Part shown: positions 1-11,130 of the stretch, in pieces
How positions within the stretch are numbered: position 1 is the stretch's first letter
Layout: every line of letters starts with the position of its first letter
DNA from: Clitopilus passeckerianus
Taxonomy: Eukaryota > Basidiomycota > Agaricomycetes > Agaricales > Entolomataceae
Assembly (NCBI GenBank): GCA_944990035.1
Contig: CALYLX010000126.1
Coordinates: 2,170,001 to 2,234,000 of the forward strand
Direction of reading: 5' to 3'
Length of the DNA: 64,000 nt
Position numbers and translations under genes: made by a program
Notes under the pieces: generated by a model
What the model saw: only the letters and a program-made list of their open reading frames with translations
Databases searched by the model: none
Told to the model about the DNA's origin: nothing

Positions 1-6
1 TAGGAA

Positions 7-3000
7 CTATGATTCAGCAACTTTGGCTTTTTTCCGTTTTACCTTCGTCTTCTGGCCACTGGTATCCTCTTCACCAACCTGCTCAGCCTTTCGCTTCGCA
101 CCCTTGGGCTTCGCCTTCTCGGCCTTGCTTGTCTGATCGGTAGGTTGAGCTAACCGCACGATCTGCTCGCACATCTTTTTGAGCGCAGGTGATTGTTTAA
201 AGCGGGACTTGGCCAATTCTGCGTTGACACTATTCCAAGCGCTGGATCGCCAAACCTTTGACACAGAGGCAGAGTCGATACGCTGTGTCTGTCGAACGGC
301 TTGCAAGACAACCTTGAGAAGGTCCTTGAACTGGGCGCTGTTTAACGTGACGCTATCTTCGCAAGCGTCAGTTGCGAGTTTGAGTAGCGCGTTGTTCAAA
401 GTTTGCATGTAATCCAACACCTCGGAAGATGGCACATCCCCCTGAAAGCAGGGTTAGTAACGGTGAGTGATGGTGCGATGAAGACATACCATGCCAGGGA
501 GTTGTGTCACCAGCGTTTCAATCAACTGTAGCGATTGGCACCTTCGATAAACGTTCACCGCCTTTTCTGAAAGTTCAGCAAGTTCGGATCTGAATTTCCA
601 AGCTTGGGCTGGGAAACGGCGAATGAAGTCTTGGAAGAAAGCAGTATTAAGTCCGGATTGCTTGCGAGTGAGGAGATCGGCTAGTGATTCCTTGTATAAG
701 TTGGTAATAGCATCGGAGCCGAGGTGTACGACGAGCTTCGCGAGGTATGTGCTACACTGGCTGAGAAGCGGGAGTATCACAGAAGAGTGGGCTTTGCGGG
801 CACGTTCGTGGAGATCCTTTGCGATGGCTACGAGAACGTCTTCGTCAACTTCGGCGGGTATCTCCTTTGCTTTGGATATTCTTGAGCTCAGAATGCCTCT
901 AGCTTTGTCAGATAATTGACGTTCATCCTTGGTGCTCCTCGCGACGAGATCGACGAGAGGTAGAATAAATCGGACAACCAAAGGATTTGATGGCTGCTTC
1001 TTGAGGAATATATCCACGAGGTCGAGCACCCTGTTCTTGAAATGGGTTGCCTCTCTTTGGGCATCAACATCTATGTATGAGATCAGCGAGATATTCATAA
1101 AGGTTAAAAAGGAATAAATCGGACCTTTGCCCTTCTTCCTCTCATTAACCCTGGTTCTGAATACTGCCGCGAGTTGCTCATCTATTGCCATCATCTGGTC
1201 GTCGTCCAGAAGCTCCTCCTCCTCTGATTCGTCATCGGCAGCTTGAATACCATTTGCGGCGAGAGCTTCCTCTATTCGTTTCCTCAACTCGACGTCTTCC
1301 TCCTCGTCGTTACTATCTTCCTCGTCATCTTCAGGGCTCTCCTCTTCGCTGTTCTCATCCTCCTCGTCACCCTCAGCTTCGTCACCCTCGACTCCAGAAA
1401 GATCTTCCATCTCTTCGTCTTCATCCTCGTCAGCCAAGAGCTGCGAAGGGTCACGTCGCTCTAGTTGCTAAAACATACGTTCGTTAATATCCAATACCAT
1501 TTATAGCCAGGGGTCACTTACTGAGATAAGCAGGTCGACGGTAGATTCCTGGACGGCGCCTGATACGAGTGTGAAGACTTGATTACCAATAGTGCGCATA
1601 TATGCAGTCGACTTTTCAAGGAAGCCAATGATTGTGTCCACTATGACGTCCACGGGCTCTGCTTCCGCCCCATCGGCTGTGCCCTTCGACTTCCGAGATT
1701 TCTTGGCCTTCTTGTCTTCGGGGAACATACGCGATACAGCGTCAATAGAGGACTAAGAGAAGTTAGGACGCGTGAAGTGGAAAGATTAGGTAGAACCGCA
1801 CTTCTAAGGCTTCAGTGTCCCCATCTTCATCTTCTCCTGTGCAGTACTGCTCAAGTACAGTCGCGAGGAGTAACAACTGGAGGCCTCTGGCAGCGTCCTG
1901 TTTCTCGCCAGCAACCTGATCAAAATTATCGATAACTATACTCGCTAGGGGTGGGGTTCTGCATACCGCTTTGAGCCTCTCTACCAGAGACAGAGCCTTT
2001 GCGCGCAGTGCAACATCCTCTTCCTCGGGTTCAAGGAGTAGTGATACATGCTTCGTATCACTCTCAAGAATCGAAATGGTCTTGAGAACTTTGGCAATCC
2101 AGAACTCTCCATCGGACGCGACTGCTGAGACCTTAGCAGATTTCTCGCCGGAGCTGACGACGGTAACATTTGCACTGAGGTCGCCTAAAGAGGACAACAG
2201 ACGACTTCGACAAGCCACACGGTGTTCGTCAGAGAACGTTGGGGAGGGCACACTACGAATCTGTGATAGCAGAAGTCATCGATGTTTGCCTGAGGGATAG
2301 TAAACCAGTATTACCTCGTGGATAGGACTCTTTTCGGACTTTTTCTTGATGATAAATAGCCCATGAACAGTGAACCAATTGAGCACGGTCTGGACCCATT
2401 CATCACTCTTTGGTATAGACCCATTGCGAATGAGAGATCCTAGTTGGTCTATGACCCATGATCGTCGCGCGTTGAGGGCTTGGATATCATCGCTGAAACC
2501 TATTTCAGAAAAGACGGCATCCAAAATATAGATCATCCTTACCTAGAGCCATTAACTTGTTCAAGGATGTTGTGGATATACTCTTTGATCCCGTCCGCGT
2601 TCATTGATGTAAGGATTCCTTCCACGGTTTTCGTTTTCGTCAGCTTGTCGAACTGGTTGCTCCCGTTCACACCGGTCAGTTGAAGTATCAGCGCAAAGCC
2701 AAACCGAGGATTTTTTTGGACGAAAGACTGGACTTCCGATGCCTGAAAGGAACAGTCAGTACGAGTTGGAATGCAAATTGGCAAGACACACCGTCTGCCT
2801 GGCAATTTTGTGAAGGTATCGATCCTGGTGGGAGAGATGGTTGATCCAGGAACGCATGAAATTCTTGGTGAAAAGCATGGGCATATTTTCCTGGTTCATA
2901 CGGGGTAATGCCTGCTGGAACGCCTGGAAGCCCCAGTATTTGCGCTCGTCGGATGCCGTCGAAGAGAATAGTGATTCTTGATAGAGAGGGCCAGTCAGAC

Positions 3001-4180
3001 TGGGTCCTGATATAAAAATATAGAAGCCGTACCATCAACAGCAATTCTAAAGAATTCTTGGAATGACCCTTTAGGTTTTGTATGAGTATCCGGTCCCGGA
3101 AGTAAATGTTCCAATATTATAGTCCACGCAAAATGAAGTTGAGGTTTCCAGGTCCCGGCAGCAGCAGTAGCCAGGTCTTTTGAGTCGTCCTCATCGAAGG
3201 AGGCCTCCTGCAAATACTAAGTTGTATTTTATAGGCATAAAGGCTGTTGGGGTACTCACCTTCAGAATCTTCGCGACATTGTGCAGATTTGAGGCAGCAA
3301 GCAAGTCGGGATTTTTGAATCCGGGAGAGAATAACTTCTTCCAATCCCTCTCGGGGTATCTTGCTTGCAGCTTCAAGCCGACTCCAAGTTTTTCTGGTGA
3401 CCAAGTCGTGTTTTCTGTGAACAACGTCTGCAGAGAGGATTCCAGCCCCTCATCTTTCCATGGTACTTCCGAGTTCTTGAGTGTATCCAGTGCAAGTGAT
3501 ATTGACCACCATGCACTCTCCCGCAACCATGATTTTTTCTCGCCTAGAACGACGAGCTCGGCTATGATTTGGGCATAACTAGCAGCGGTTGATGCTTGAG
3601 GTGCGGCTGAACCAGACGTTGGAACTGGTGTGGTACGAACAAGCAGACCGGACTGTATCACCGAAGTGAATCCGAATAGCCGTGCAAAGAGGACGTCGCG
3701 TTCCTCCTGCCTGGACATTGATCCTTGTGGCTTGGTTCCATCCAAGATCAAGTTGACTATCTGTGAGCAAGTAACGGTATCTAACCGTGATAGAAGCTAG
3801 CAGAAAATACAAGTTTACGTTCAAATAGGTTTCTGGGACAGAAGAAGTACTGAGCTCACCTCAGTAAGGGCAACTGCAAACCCAAGCCGGCTGCTCTCCC
3901 TAGGGCTAGCCAGACCTCGTACGAGCCTTCTTATTGAATACGATACGTCCTGCGCATTCAACACATCCAGTTTATCCGATTTCGTGGTCGCCTCTTTGTC
4001 CTCATCCTCATCTTCATCGACTTCCTCCCCAGACTCCGAGTCTTCCGATTCTTCTGCTTGTTTTGGGACGAACTGCGCCTGGAACTGTTCCAAGGCTGCA
4101 ATGAGCTTCACCGAAGCGTCCAAGCGTTCTTTCTTTTGCGAAGAAGACAGATGCCAGAATAATGGCAATGTAGTAGTCAT
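7..4180 (-). CDS. POL5: DNA polymerase phi / Pol5-type ribosome biogenesis factor
   Basis: Multi-exon gene for a protein of roughly 1,200 residues. The family (yeast Pol5, animal MYBBP1A) is nucleolar and acts in rRNA synthesis and large-subunit assembly despite its polymerase name. The start (ATG complement of 4178-4180) opens MTTTLPLFWHLSSSQKKERL, the usual N-terminal helix of the family. It is followed by an acidic insert (EESEDSESGEEVDEDEDEDK) and ISYSIRRLVRGL-type HEAT-like helices with a conserved SPRESSRLGFAVALTE stretch. Late in the protein (about 1185-1437) lies the very long Asp/Glu tract typical of the family, then helices and a Lys-rich tail (KRKAEQ, KVKRKKAK) suited to nucleolar targeting. 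The stop is 7 bases from the window edge. At least ten short introns are implied by frame changes. Identification is firm; exon edges are approximate. Confidence 0.88.
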
Positions 4181-4512
4181 ATCGCCTTCCGGACCAGGAT
4201 AAGCTCCCTGCCTTGATTCAACTTTTTTTTTTTGGCAAGAGGCGATCATTTATTTGTGCTTGCTTGAAGCTCAAGCCCATGTCGTGATCAAATTTACTGC
4301 ACTGCCACAAATTGCTGGTTGCCCCTTTCTCAAATGGAGATGCAACCTCTAAACTTCCGTTCTTGGAATGAACGCGAATAGGCCAATGCAAGATTAAATG
4401 AGTATAATGGTAGCAACAAAATTCCATCGTGTATGTATGTACGTACGTATCCTTATAAGGCTCAGACTTCCAGTAGTGAGATAAACAGACCGTCAAATAA
4501 TTTCTTCAGGGT

Positions 4513-5341
4513 TCAAAAATGCACAGAATGTCCTTTAACGCCCAAACGACACTTCTCACAATCAAGTCTTGGACCCATAGTAAACCTTTGATTCTTCTTC
4601 GGGGATCTGACCTCCGGTATTGGGCTGATAGACCCTGAGGAGGTGGCCATAGGAGTCAGCTCTCCAAAAGGATCGGATTGGTACGTGGTGTCTGGCGTGT
4701 GGGGGTGTGAATGCTGGTGAATACCAAATGGATTTTGCGAGTACAAGTCGGGGGAAGGAGTTGGGGGAAATACATTGACCATGGGTCCATTCATGGTGGT
4801 AGCTAAAAAGGTTGTGCTGGGGTTGAGATGGCCATGCGATGGCTGAGTGTCATTGGACATTACTTGTAGAAAAGTCACGGATTCTGATTGGTTTGACACT
4901 TGCCCAGGTTGCTCGCCAATACTATCCTCAGTGTCCATGTTCTACAAGGAAGAAGACAGGACCAATCATCAGGTCTTAGTCGTGACAGATTGCTTTGAAA
5001 GGCACTTACAACATCCTCTTCACCGTGACCCACCTCCAAAGCTGGCGTCGCCGGGCTTTCTATCCTGAGCCCATCTGCTTGTCGTACCCAGTCTTCAGAG
5101 GAGAAACGCGAGCTGCACGCTGAGCTGAGCGGGGAAATGTCGTTGTGATGCAACCTTGCCGCCGGGAAGGGTAGAGTCATGTCCCCGCGTGCAGTAGCCA
5201 CCGTAAGTCTTTTCTGTGGAGAAAATTCTTGTTGAAGAGCTCTGCCAGTCTGGCGGAAATTAGCAAACATACCACAGGTCGTTCATGGCTATAATGGTCG
5301 TCCTCTGAGGACCGTGATCGCTTGGCAGATGAGGCTTTCAT
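4513..5341 (-). CDS. Conserved fungal protein of unknown function with C-terminal CEKCRLGVKGH motif
   Basis: Three exons splice cleanly in phase: donor GTATGT after ERPV, acceptor CACAG before KRLTVATARG, then donor GTAAGT after GEEDV and acceptor TTGTAG before NMDTEDS. The product is about 240 residues, low in complexity, rich in Ser/Pro, and begins with a basic segment (KASSAKRSRSSEDD). It ends in RFTMGPRLDCEKCRLGVKGH followed by SVHF and the stop. That tail, with a CxxC pair, recalls the end of several basidiomycete proteins of unknown function and is the best marker of this gene. The middle has Pro-rich stretches (PPTPSPDLYSQNPFG). No domain was recognised. An upstream ATG (complement of 5380) is possible; the second one is preferred because the basic segment starts there. 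Confidence 0.62.
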
Positions 5342-5574
5342 AGTATTGTATGTCGAAGGGCGAATATGAAAGTTATGCATGAAAACGTTTGTAGGTTCTT
5401 AGTGATGAGTAGAATACGCCGTCCAGGCGAGCTCAGGGATATGAGGTGGAGGTGAAAGGAACCAAAGGTGTGGCAGTGACCGCCACTGCTAACTTTGATC
5501 GGTGACCTCTAAAGCCACTGGCAGAATTACCGAGGATTCACCCCAACCACGACCAAGGCGAAATATCCAATCCT

Positions 5575-7080
5575 ATGGCAGGTGAAGAACCTAAGAGTGA
5601 AAACACTAGTTGGATTGGGGAAGAGTATTCCTTCCTTCCGGTCGATCAAGTCATAGGCCCGCTTCATTGGGTGGCAAAACGCGCAATTGACGACACAGAA
5701 GCCGAGATTGCTCGCCTACGCACAAAACTCAAGGGCTAGAGGAAGCATCTCAAACTACTCGAAGCCAGGCTTGCTCCTCATAATCGCCTGCCACCAGAAA
5801 TCTGGGCCAAGATATCCAAATACACCTTGGCAAACGTTGACGGAGAATTATACATTACAATACTTTTCTCTCGAAGAGATGGCCAGTGTATTATTCGACA
5901 AGTGTGCTCTACCTGGAGAAGTATTGCTCTGAGTTATTAACGTCTTCGAAGCCACCTCTTGCTTTCTGAACGTGGGATTGGCGAATGCGCTCGCCGAACC
6001 TTCCCGTTGCTGTTTTGTTCATAGTGAGCACTGGTCCATTAAGCGTCTGTCTCAACGCAGCATCTACGGTGTGGATTTATCTGATGCTACAAACTTTCAC
6101 CCCTCCAATAGCTGGGCGGATAGATGAGCTCAAGATTGGGTGTCGTTTAGCTGGATACTTGAATTGTTCTCTATGGCTATCTACGTTCAGCAATCGTAAG
6201 TACTTTCAAAGAGGGACCAACATACGAAGCCTTTTCCTTATCCAGCTTCGCCCACTCCTTGTCCCTCTCTTCCTCAACGTGTTTCCGTAGCACCAATCGA
6301 CCGATCTTTCCCTTGATGGACGCTGCCGATATGGAGCCTATCTTGAAAGCGATATGTTACTTTCAGTTCTGCAGGAGTGCAAGGCGCTCCGCAGTTGTAC
6401 CCTACCCTTCATGGGGCATACCCCCCCCCCTCAAGGTTATAACGAAGCCAGACGAACCATTAACCCCCACTTACGCCGTCTAGACATCGTGACGTCCACC
6501 TCCGTACCCTTCGAAGTACTCACCCCACTACCCCTTACCGAGCTCATCATCACGCAGGTGTCAACTACCGGTAGATGATCTTATAGCTACGATTGGGAGA
6601 TCTTCCTGCAAACTAGAAACTTTCAAAGACCGAGTCCCCCAACTGCCTTGGACAGCGTCAGGGGTGCCCCTCCTGTCAATGACTCTCTTGCACTGTACAC
6701 ATGCCTTCAAGATATTAGAGAATTACAAAGCCAACGCATTTGATATAGACTTCCCTATGCAGTCTTTCAATCGATATCGAATGGCACCATCAGATATATA
6801 CCTGGCGCTTGGACACGCCGGGATGGCGTGTTCCGTCCAAACGCCTCAGCAACTCGTCTTGGATCTACCATCTGGAGGTCGAGATTGAGAAAAAATACTA
6901 TGGCACTGGCCGCAGTGCTCTTCCCATGTTTGAAGGACTCCACCAGGCTTCCATGGCGGTGCATAAAATGGACATTGTCTTCCTGCGCCCGTTCCAAAGG
7001 ACGCGTCGTGGCCTTTGGAACCAGACTTGTTCTCCACTCCATTCGTCAAAGCTCGGGCTCTTCGTGCACTTGGCATGAAC
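5575..7080 (+). pseudogene. Decayed F-box protein gene
   Basis: From the ATG at 5575 one frame reads a charged helix (DDTEAEIARLRTKLKG), an in-frame TAG at 5737-5739, then RKHLKLLEARLAP and the F-box core NRLPPEIWAKI, VCSTWRSIALSY, and a second in-frame TAA at 5938-5940. This is the order typical of agaricomycete F-box proteins (short coiled coil, LPPEIW box, then leucine-rich repeats). Downstream, LRR-like scraps appear in other frames, for example LQECKALRSCTL and LRRLDIVTSTSVPFEVLT near 6370-6560. A run of ten C at 6421-6430 sits where the frame changes. No splice sites rescue the stops, so the locus is best read as a pseudogene. F-box proteins would act as SCF ubiquitin ligase adaptors. 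Confidence 0.6.
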
Positions 7081-7595
7081 GGGTCACCGGTCAACCCAGT
7101 ATACACCAGCGCATACTTGCTCAATGCAGTGGTGAAGGAATCGATGTAGCCAATCAAGAAACGGATGCCTCCGACCATGAAGAACATCCGAGCTGTGAGG
7201 TACGCGGGTAAATGTTGCAAAAGAACAGCGATGAGAGTGAGGATGCGTATTATGGTGAGAATCAGCGCAGAAAGGCAAATCGTATGAACCTACTTTTCTC
7301 GTATAATATTTAGGCACCTTTCTGCACACATACATAGCTGCTGACACGACGGATAATAGTATTTATTCCGGGGAGAGTCAAATGAAAATTCTGACATTGT
7401 GAAAGTACACTAAACCGACACCACGATGATGTGAAATAAGCAACTACACATTTTCTACAGTTTCGTTAACTCTACAGATCAAACCAAAGAACAATGTTAC
7501 AAGCGTAAGGAAAGAGGCAGAACTGGCTGGGAAGACAGGCTGTGACATCTAAAAGCCCCGCCGTATGTTCTACTTTTACAACGATATTCCGAGCT
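7081..7595. other. Intergenic stretch without recognised gene
   Basis: It lies between the F-box remnant and the 3' end of trehalose phosphorylase. Short open frames here lack coding character. It probably holds the 3' untranslated region of the minus-strand phosphorylase. Confidence 0.5.
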
Positions 7596-10419
7596 TTACT
7601 CGGCCTGGACATTGACGCTCCTGGGCAGCTTCGGTTCACCCTCGGCGTAAAGCTCCCCAGTTTCCTCCCTAAGCAGGTCGTTCAACCAAGCACCATTGGG
7701 CTTAATCTTAATGCCCCTTGAGTACATGACAGCGAGGTACATCCAAGCAGCCGTGTTGCCGACAGTGCCGACCTCGTCAGAGACGTGGGACCTGGCGTAC
7801 TTGCTGATCTTGTTCCAAAGCAGGGGATCAGTGTACAGCTCGTACAGGTGCTTGGCGACGGCATCGTTATCGCCAGGAGTGGTGAGGTAGCCGGACTTGC
7901 CGTGCTCGATCTGGAGTGGGATACCACCCGTTTGGCAGGCGATAATCGGGATGCCTTCGTGTACAGCTTCCGAAACCTTGACCTCGAAGCCTTCACGAGT
8001 GGAGAGTTGGAGGGCAATACGGGCATTGGCCATCAATGCGTTAAGCACTAGATTATCAAAATCGTGTTAGTTTCGATACTTCAGCTATCCGAAGAGTCAC
8101 ACTTACGTTGATCGCTGGGTGGCAATCTCATGACGACGATGTCCTTTGCGATATCGGCATACTTGGTATGAATGAGACTCATGACTTGGTCGTAAATGAT
8201 GCTTGCATCGGGGTCGTCGACAGCACCATGACCACAGATCAACAATTGTGGGGTATCGGTCTCGGACTTCTTTCCCAACAGAACCCTGAACTTGGCGTAG
8301 GAGTCGATAACGTTGGGAATACCTGATAAACAACTTGAGTGATAGATGAGAAGTGGTAAACGAGTGCTCTCACCTTTGGCCGGGTCGAAGCGAGCGACTT
8401 GGATGATATAGTCACGCTCAGGCCACCTGAGTTCGTTCATCTTCTCCTTGATGCAGAGATTCCTGAACTCTCCCATGTAGAATTGCGAGTCCCACGGGTT
8501 AAGGTGCTTGTTAAGACCATCAAGCCTGACACATAACATCAGCATATATATGAGATTGAGGCGACTCGGTCGAGCTTACCAGTCGGTTGCAGCACCCAAC
8601 AAAGCAAGCTTCTCGGTGGGTACGTCGCTTGGGACGAACTTGCTGACTGGGTGACCTATTGGAACGGAGCTCGTCAGCCGTTTACACATATATTCGGAAT
8701 GACTATATACGCACTGATGAAGAGATCTGCAAGTTGAATGTTGTTCCAGAGGTATTTCCAGACCTCTTCTTGTGGCGATCCGGGTTTGTGGACGAGGTCG
8801 GAGCGGATTTCGATGTGTGATCGGTAAACGATGGGAAGCTCAGGTCGGACCTTCTTGATCAGAGGAATGAGGCCAGGCATCTGAGGATCGTCTAACAGCC
8901 AAAGTCAGGAAATTACTCGTAACGAATCCAAGTAACGCCGCACCAATAAATGCAACATCAACACCGCCAGGTGCAAGTGGTCCACCCTCGGCAGTCCATC
9001 GGAGACCGTTCTTGAGAATCCAAGCATCGAATGCATCCTTGTTCTCCTGGGTGAGGCGGAGATCAGGAGCAGCGACACCTTGGAGAATGTTGTGGTTGTT
9101 CTTCGTGATACGGAACACGCTGGGTGACGGGTTCGGGACATACCTAGGAAATTCATTGAATCAATTCGTAATGAGCCACAATCATACTGTGAAACACGTA
9201 CCAGGCGGCGTCGACATCGAGTAGGTTCAGGAACCTGATCAAGGCATGACGCATCTAGTTCAAAGATAAGATCCAATCATACCATTGGCTGGAGCCAAAG
9301 TACATACCAAGGCGACGCCACCTGTTCAGGCAAAGTTGGGAGAGATCAGAATCGTGAGATACGAAGAATTGGATAGTATATACATACCTCCTTGCGGAGT
9401 GGAAGAGAAGAATCCAATCTTGACCTTTTTCTCGCGGAGTTCGTCGGCGAGCTTGATGACGGCATTCCAAGTGCTAGAGAGAATTTGTTTATTTATAGGA
9501 AGCGTGACGGAGGCGGGATACTCACCCAGGACCAACGGTCTTCTTATACTCATCGATGTCATCAATGAGGTGGATCTTTCCTCCGGCATCGACTGCGACT
9601 TGGTTTCGTGCAGCAATGCTGAGGCGAGGATTGTTGTTAGGCCCGAAATACATCAAAGCCTTACGAGCAGCAGAGTCAGCCTGTTCGTCGAGTGTCCTTG
9701 GAATCGGCAGGCGACCGGAGACACCCTGAAGTCCTTGGTCTCCGGACATGCTAGCAAGATGGGCGGACTCCACGAGGACTGTGGGCGTCTCAGCACCAGA
9801 CGGCACGTAAGATCCAGTCGTGGAAGAGATGCGATGCTTGACATTGGGACGAGTGACGGAATCTGTGTGGAAGGGCTTGATGTTGAAGACGATGGGAACA
9901 ATATCCATGTCAAACCAGAGCCTAGTGCAAAGATTGGGTGCCTATTGTCAAGTCGATTAGCCAAGTAAAAAATTTAACATATATCTAACGGACATCTCTT
10001 AGGACCGCAAGAGTGACACCAGCACCCAAGAACTTGCATAAATGCTCGCTTGCGAATTTGCGAAGAGCTTCGAGGACGAGATGCTCGACCTCCTTGGCAT
10101 TCTTATCGGGATCGTTTGGACTCCAGTCAATGACCGAGGAAGAAAAATCGGTGCTGTAGACGGAGTCGTGGATGGATAATGCCACCTCGTACTGGGTGTT
10201 GTTGTTGACGAGGCTCCCAGCAATACCAGCCCACATAGGCTGGTGGATTTGTTGTCAATCATGGATCCAAGACAATCAGAATGGACTCACAGTCAAGCTT
10301 GCAAACGTCGGCGGCACATGAGGTCTCTGGGCCGTGACGACGCTAGAAAGCCTACGCCTGATGTCTGCCGAAGGCAAAGACTCAAACTGGTGGTGAGGGC
10401 GGTGAGGATGAGGAGACAT
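7596..10419 (-). CDS. Trehalose phosphorylase (retaining, GT4 family)
   Basis: Phosphorolyses trehalose to glucose and glucose 1-phosphate, the usual cytosolic trehalose enzyme of mushrooms (EC 2.4.1.231). About 740 residues over many exons. The first exon starts at the complement of 10417-10419 (MSPHPHRPHHQFESLP, then DIRRRLSSVV) and joins through a GTGAGT...CACCAG intron to PMWAGIAGSLVNNNTQYEVA, the family's N-terminal signature. IHDSVYSTDF and LCKFLGAGVTLAVLRDVR follow. The C-terminal half has the GT-B fold nucleotide/phosphate site: STREGFEVKVSEAVHEG (the E-x7-E pattern) and IPIIACQTGGIPLQIEHGKSG. The enzyme appears intact. The 5' side faces the LRR-like gene across a 711 bp divergent promoter with two ACGCGT boxes. 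Confidence 0.93.
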
Positions 10420-10609
10420 TGGGGCGAGAAGAGACTCGATGGATTCGATGGATTGTAGATTTGAGGTTTATATATTATTATGTGGAACGCAAGGCAGTTC
10501 ACATGATTTCTTTATTCAGTAATTGGAGACCTGCAGGAGGAAGTGTTCATTTCTGGTATTTTCTGAAACCCCGCGCGTCATTCAAGATTTCTGGGGTCCT
10601 ACCCATGTC

Positions 10610-10626
10610 ACGCGTCTGTCACGCGT
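10610..10626. promoter_or_regulatory. Two ACGCGT boxes in the trehalose phosphorylase / LRR-gene divergent promoter
   Basis: ACGCGT occurs at 10610-10615 and 10621-10626, each inside the direct repeat TGTCACGCGT. The palindrome matches the MluI cell-cycle box bound by MBF-type factors in ascomycete yeasts. Its reader in this fungus is unknown. Confidence 0.45.
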
Positions 10627-10816
10627 TCGTTCCTTAACGCGACTTGCCACCGTGCTGCCACAATGCAGGGTTTAGATTGACAGAACTCTGCGTTATCGTA
10701 TTGAGATCTTCAGCTAAGCCTCTTTCTATCAAGGGCATGTTCTAGAAATGACTCTGCAAGAATTTTTATCGCTCCTCTTAGCTTGGCTGAATCCGGCTCC
10801 CCACCCACACATGTTC

Positions 10817-10860
10817 GGCGCACTGACAACGGCTGGATTTGAATCCAGAACACCAGTGCC
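10817..10860. other. Imperfect hairpin in intergenic DNA
   Basis: GGCGCACTG...CAGTGCC arms enclose a perfect 7 bp stem CTGGATT/AATCCAG with a 2 nt loop. The inner part looks like a tRNA T-arm, but the rest of a cloverleaf is missing. The stretch 10420-11130 holds no recognised gene. Confidence 0.3.
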
Positions 10861-11130
10861 TTGGTTAGAAGTCCAGAGTCCGGAAGGAAAATCCGTTGCC
10901 TACGTCGGGTCATCGTATCATCTTATGTATTTGGGCTCCAATTAACGTGGGCGCCGAGCTCCACTTTGGGGAGTGGCCAATCACTCGACCTTCCCGCGAA
11001 AGTTTGGGCTTCCTCCGATCGGAGGATATCTACATGCGTCTGTCTTTACGATAATGTAGTCTCCTATGTACCTACGCCGAGCCGGGTGAAATCCATTTAG
11101 AATGGCTTCCCATAGTCCTCGGGCCGGGGA

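Noticed and set aside
10800..10890. T-arm-like CTGGATTTGAATCCAG with a CTTCTAA anticodon-loop-like stretch on the minus strand
   Set aside because: Stem and loop lengths do not fit a T-arm (16 rather than 17 nt), the anticodon stem has mismatches and no acceptor stem was found.
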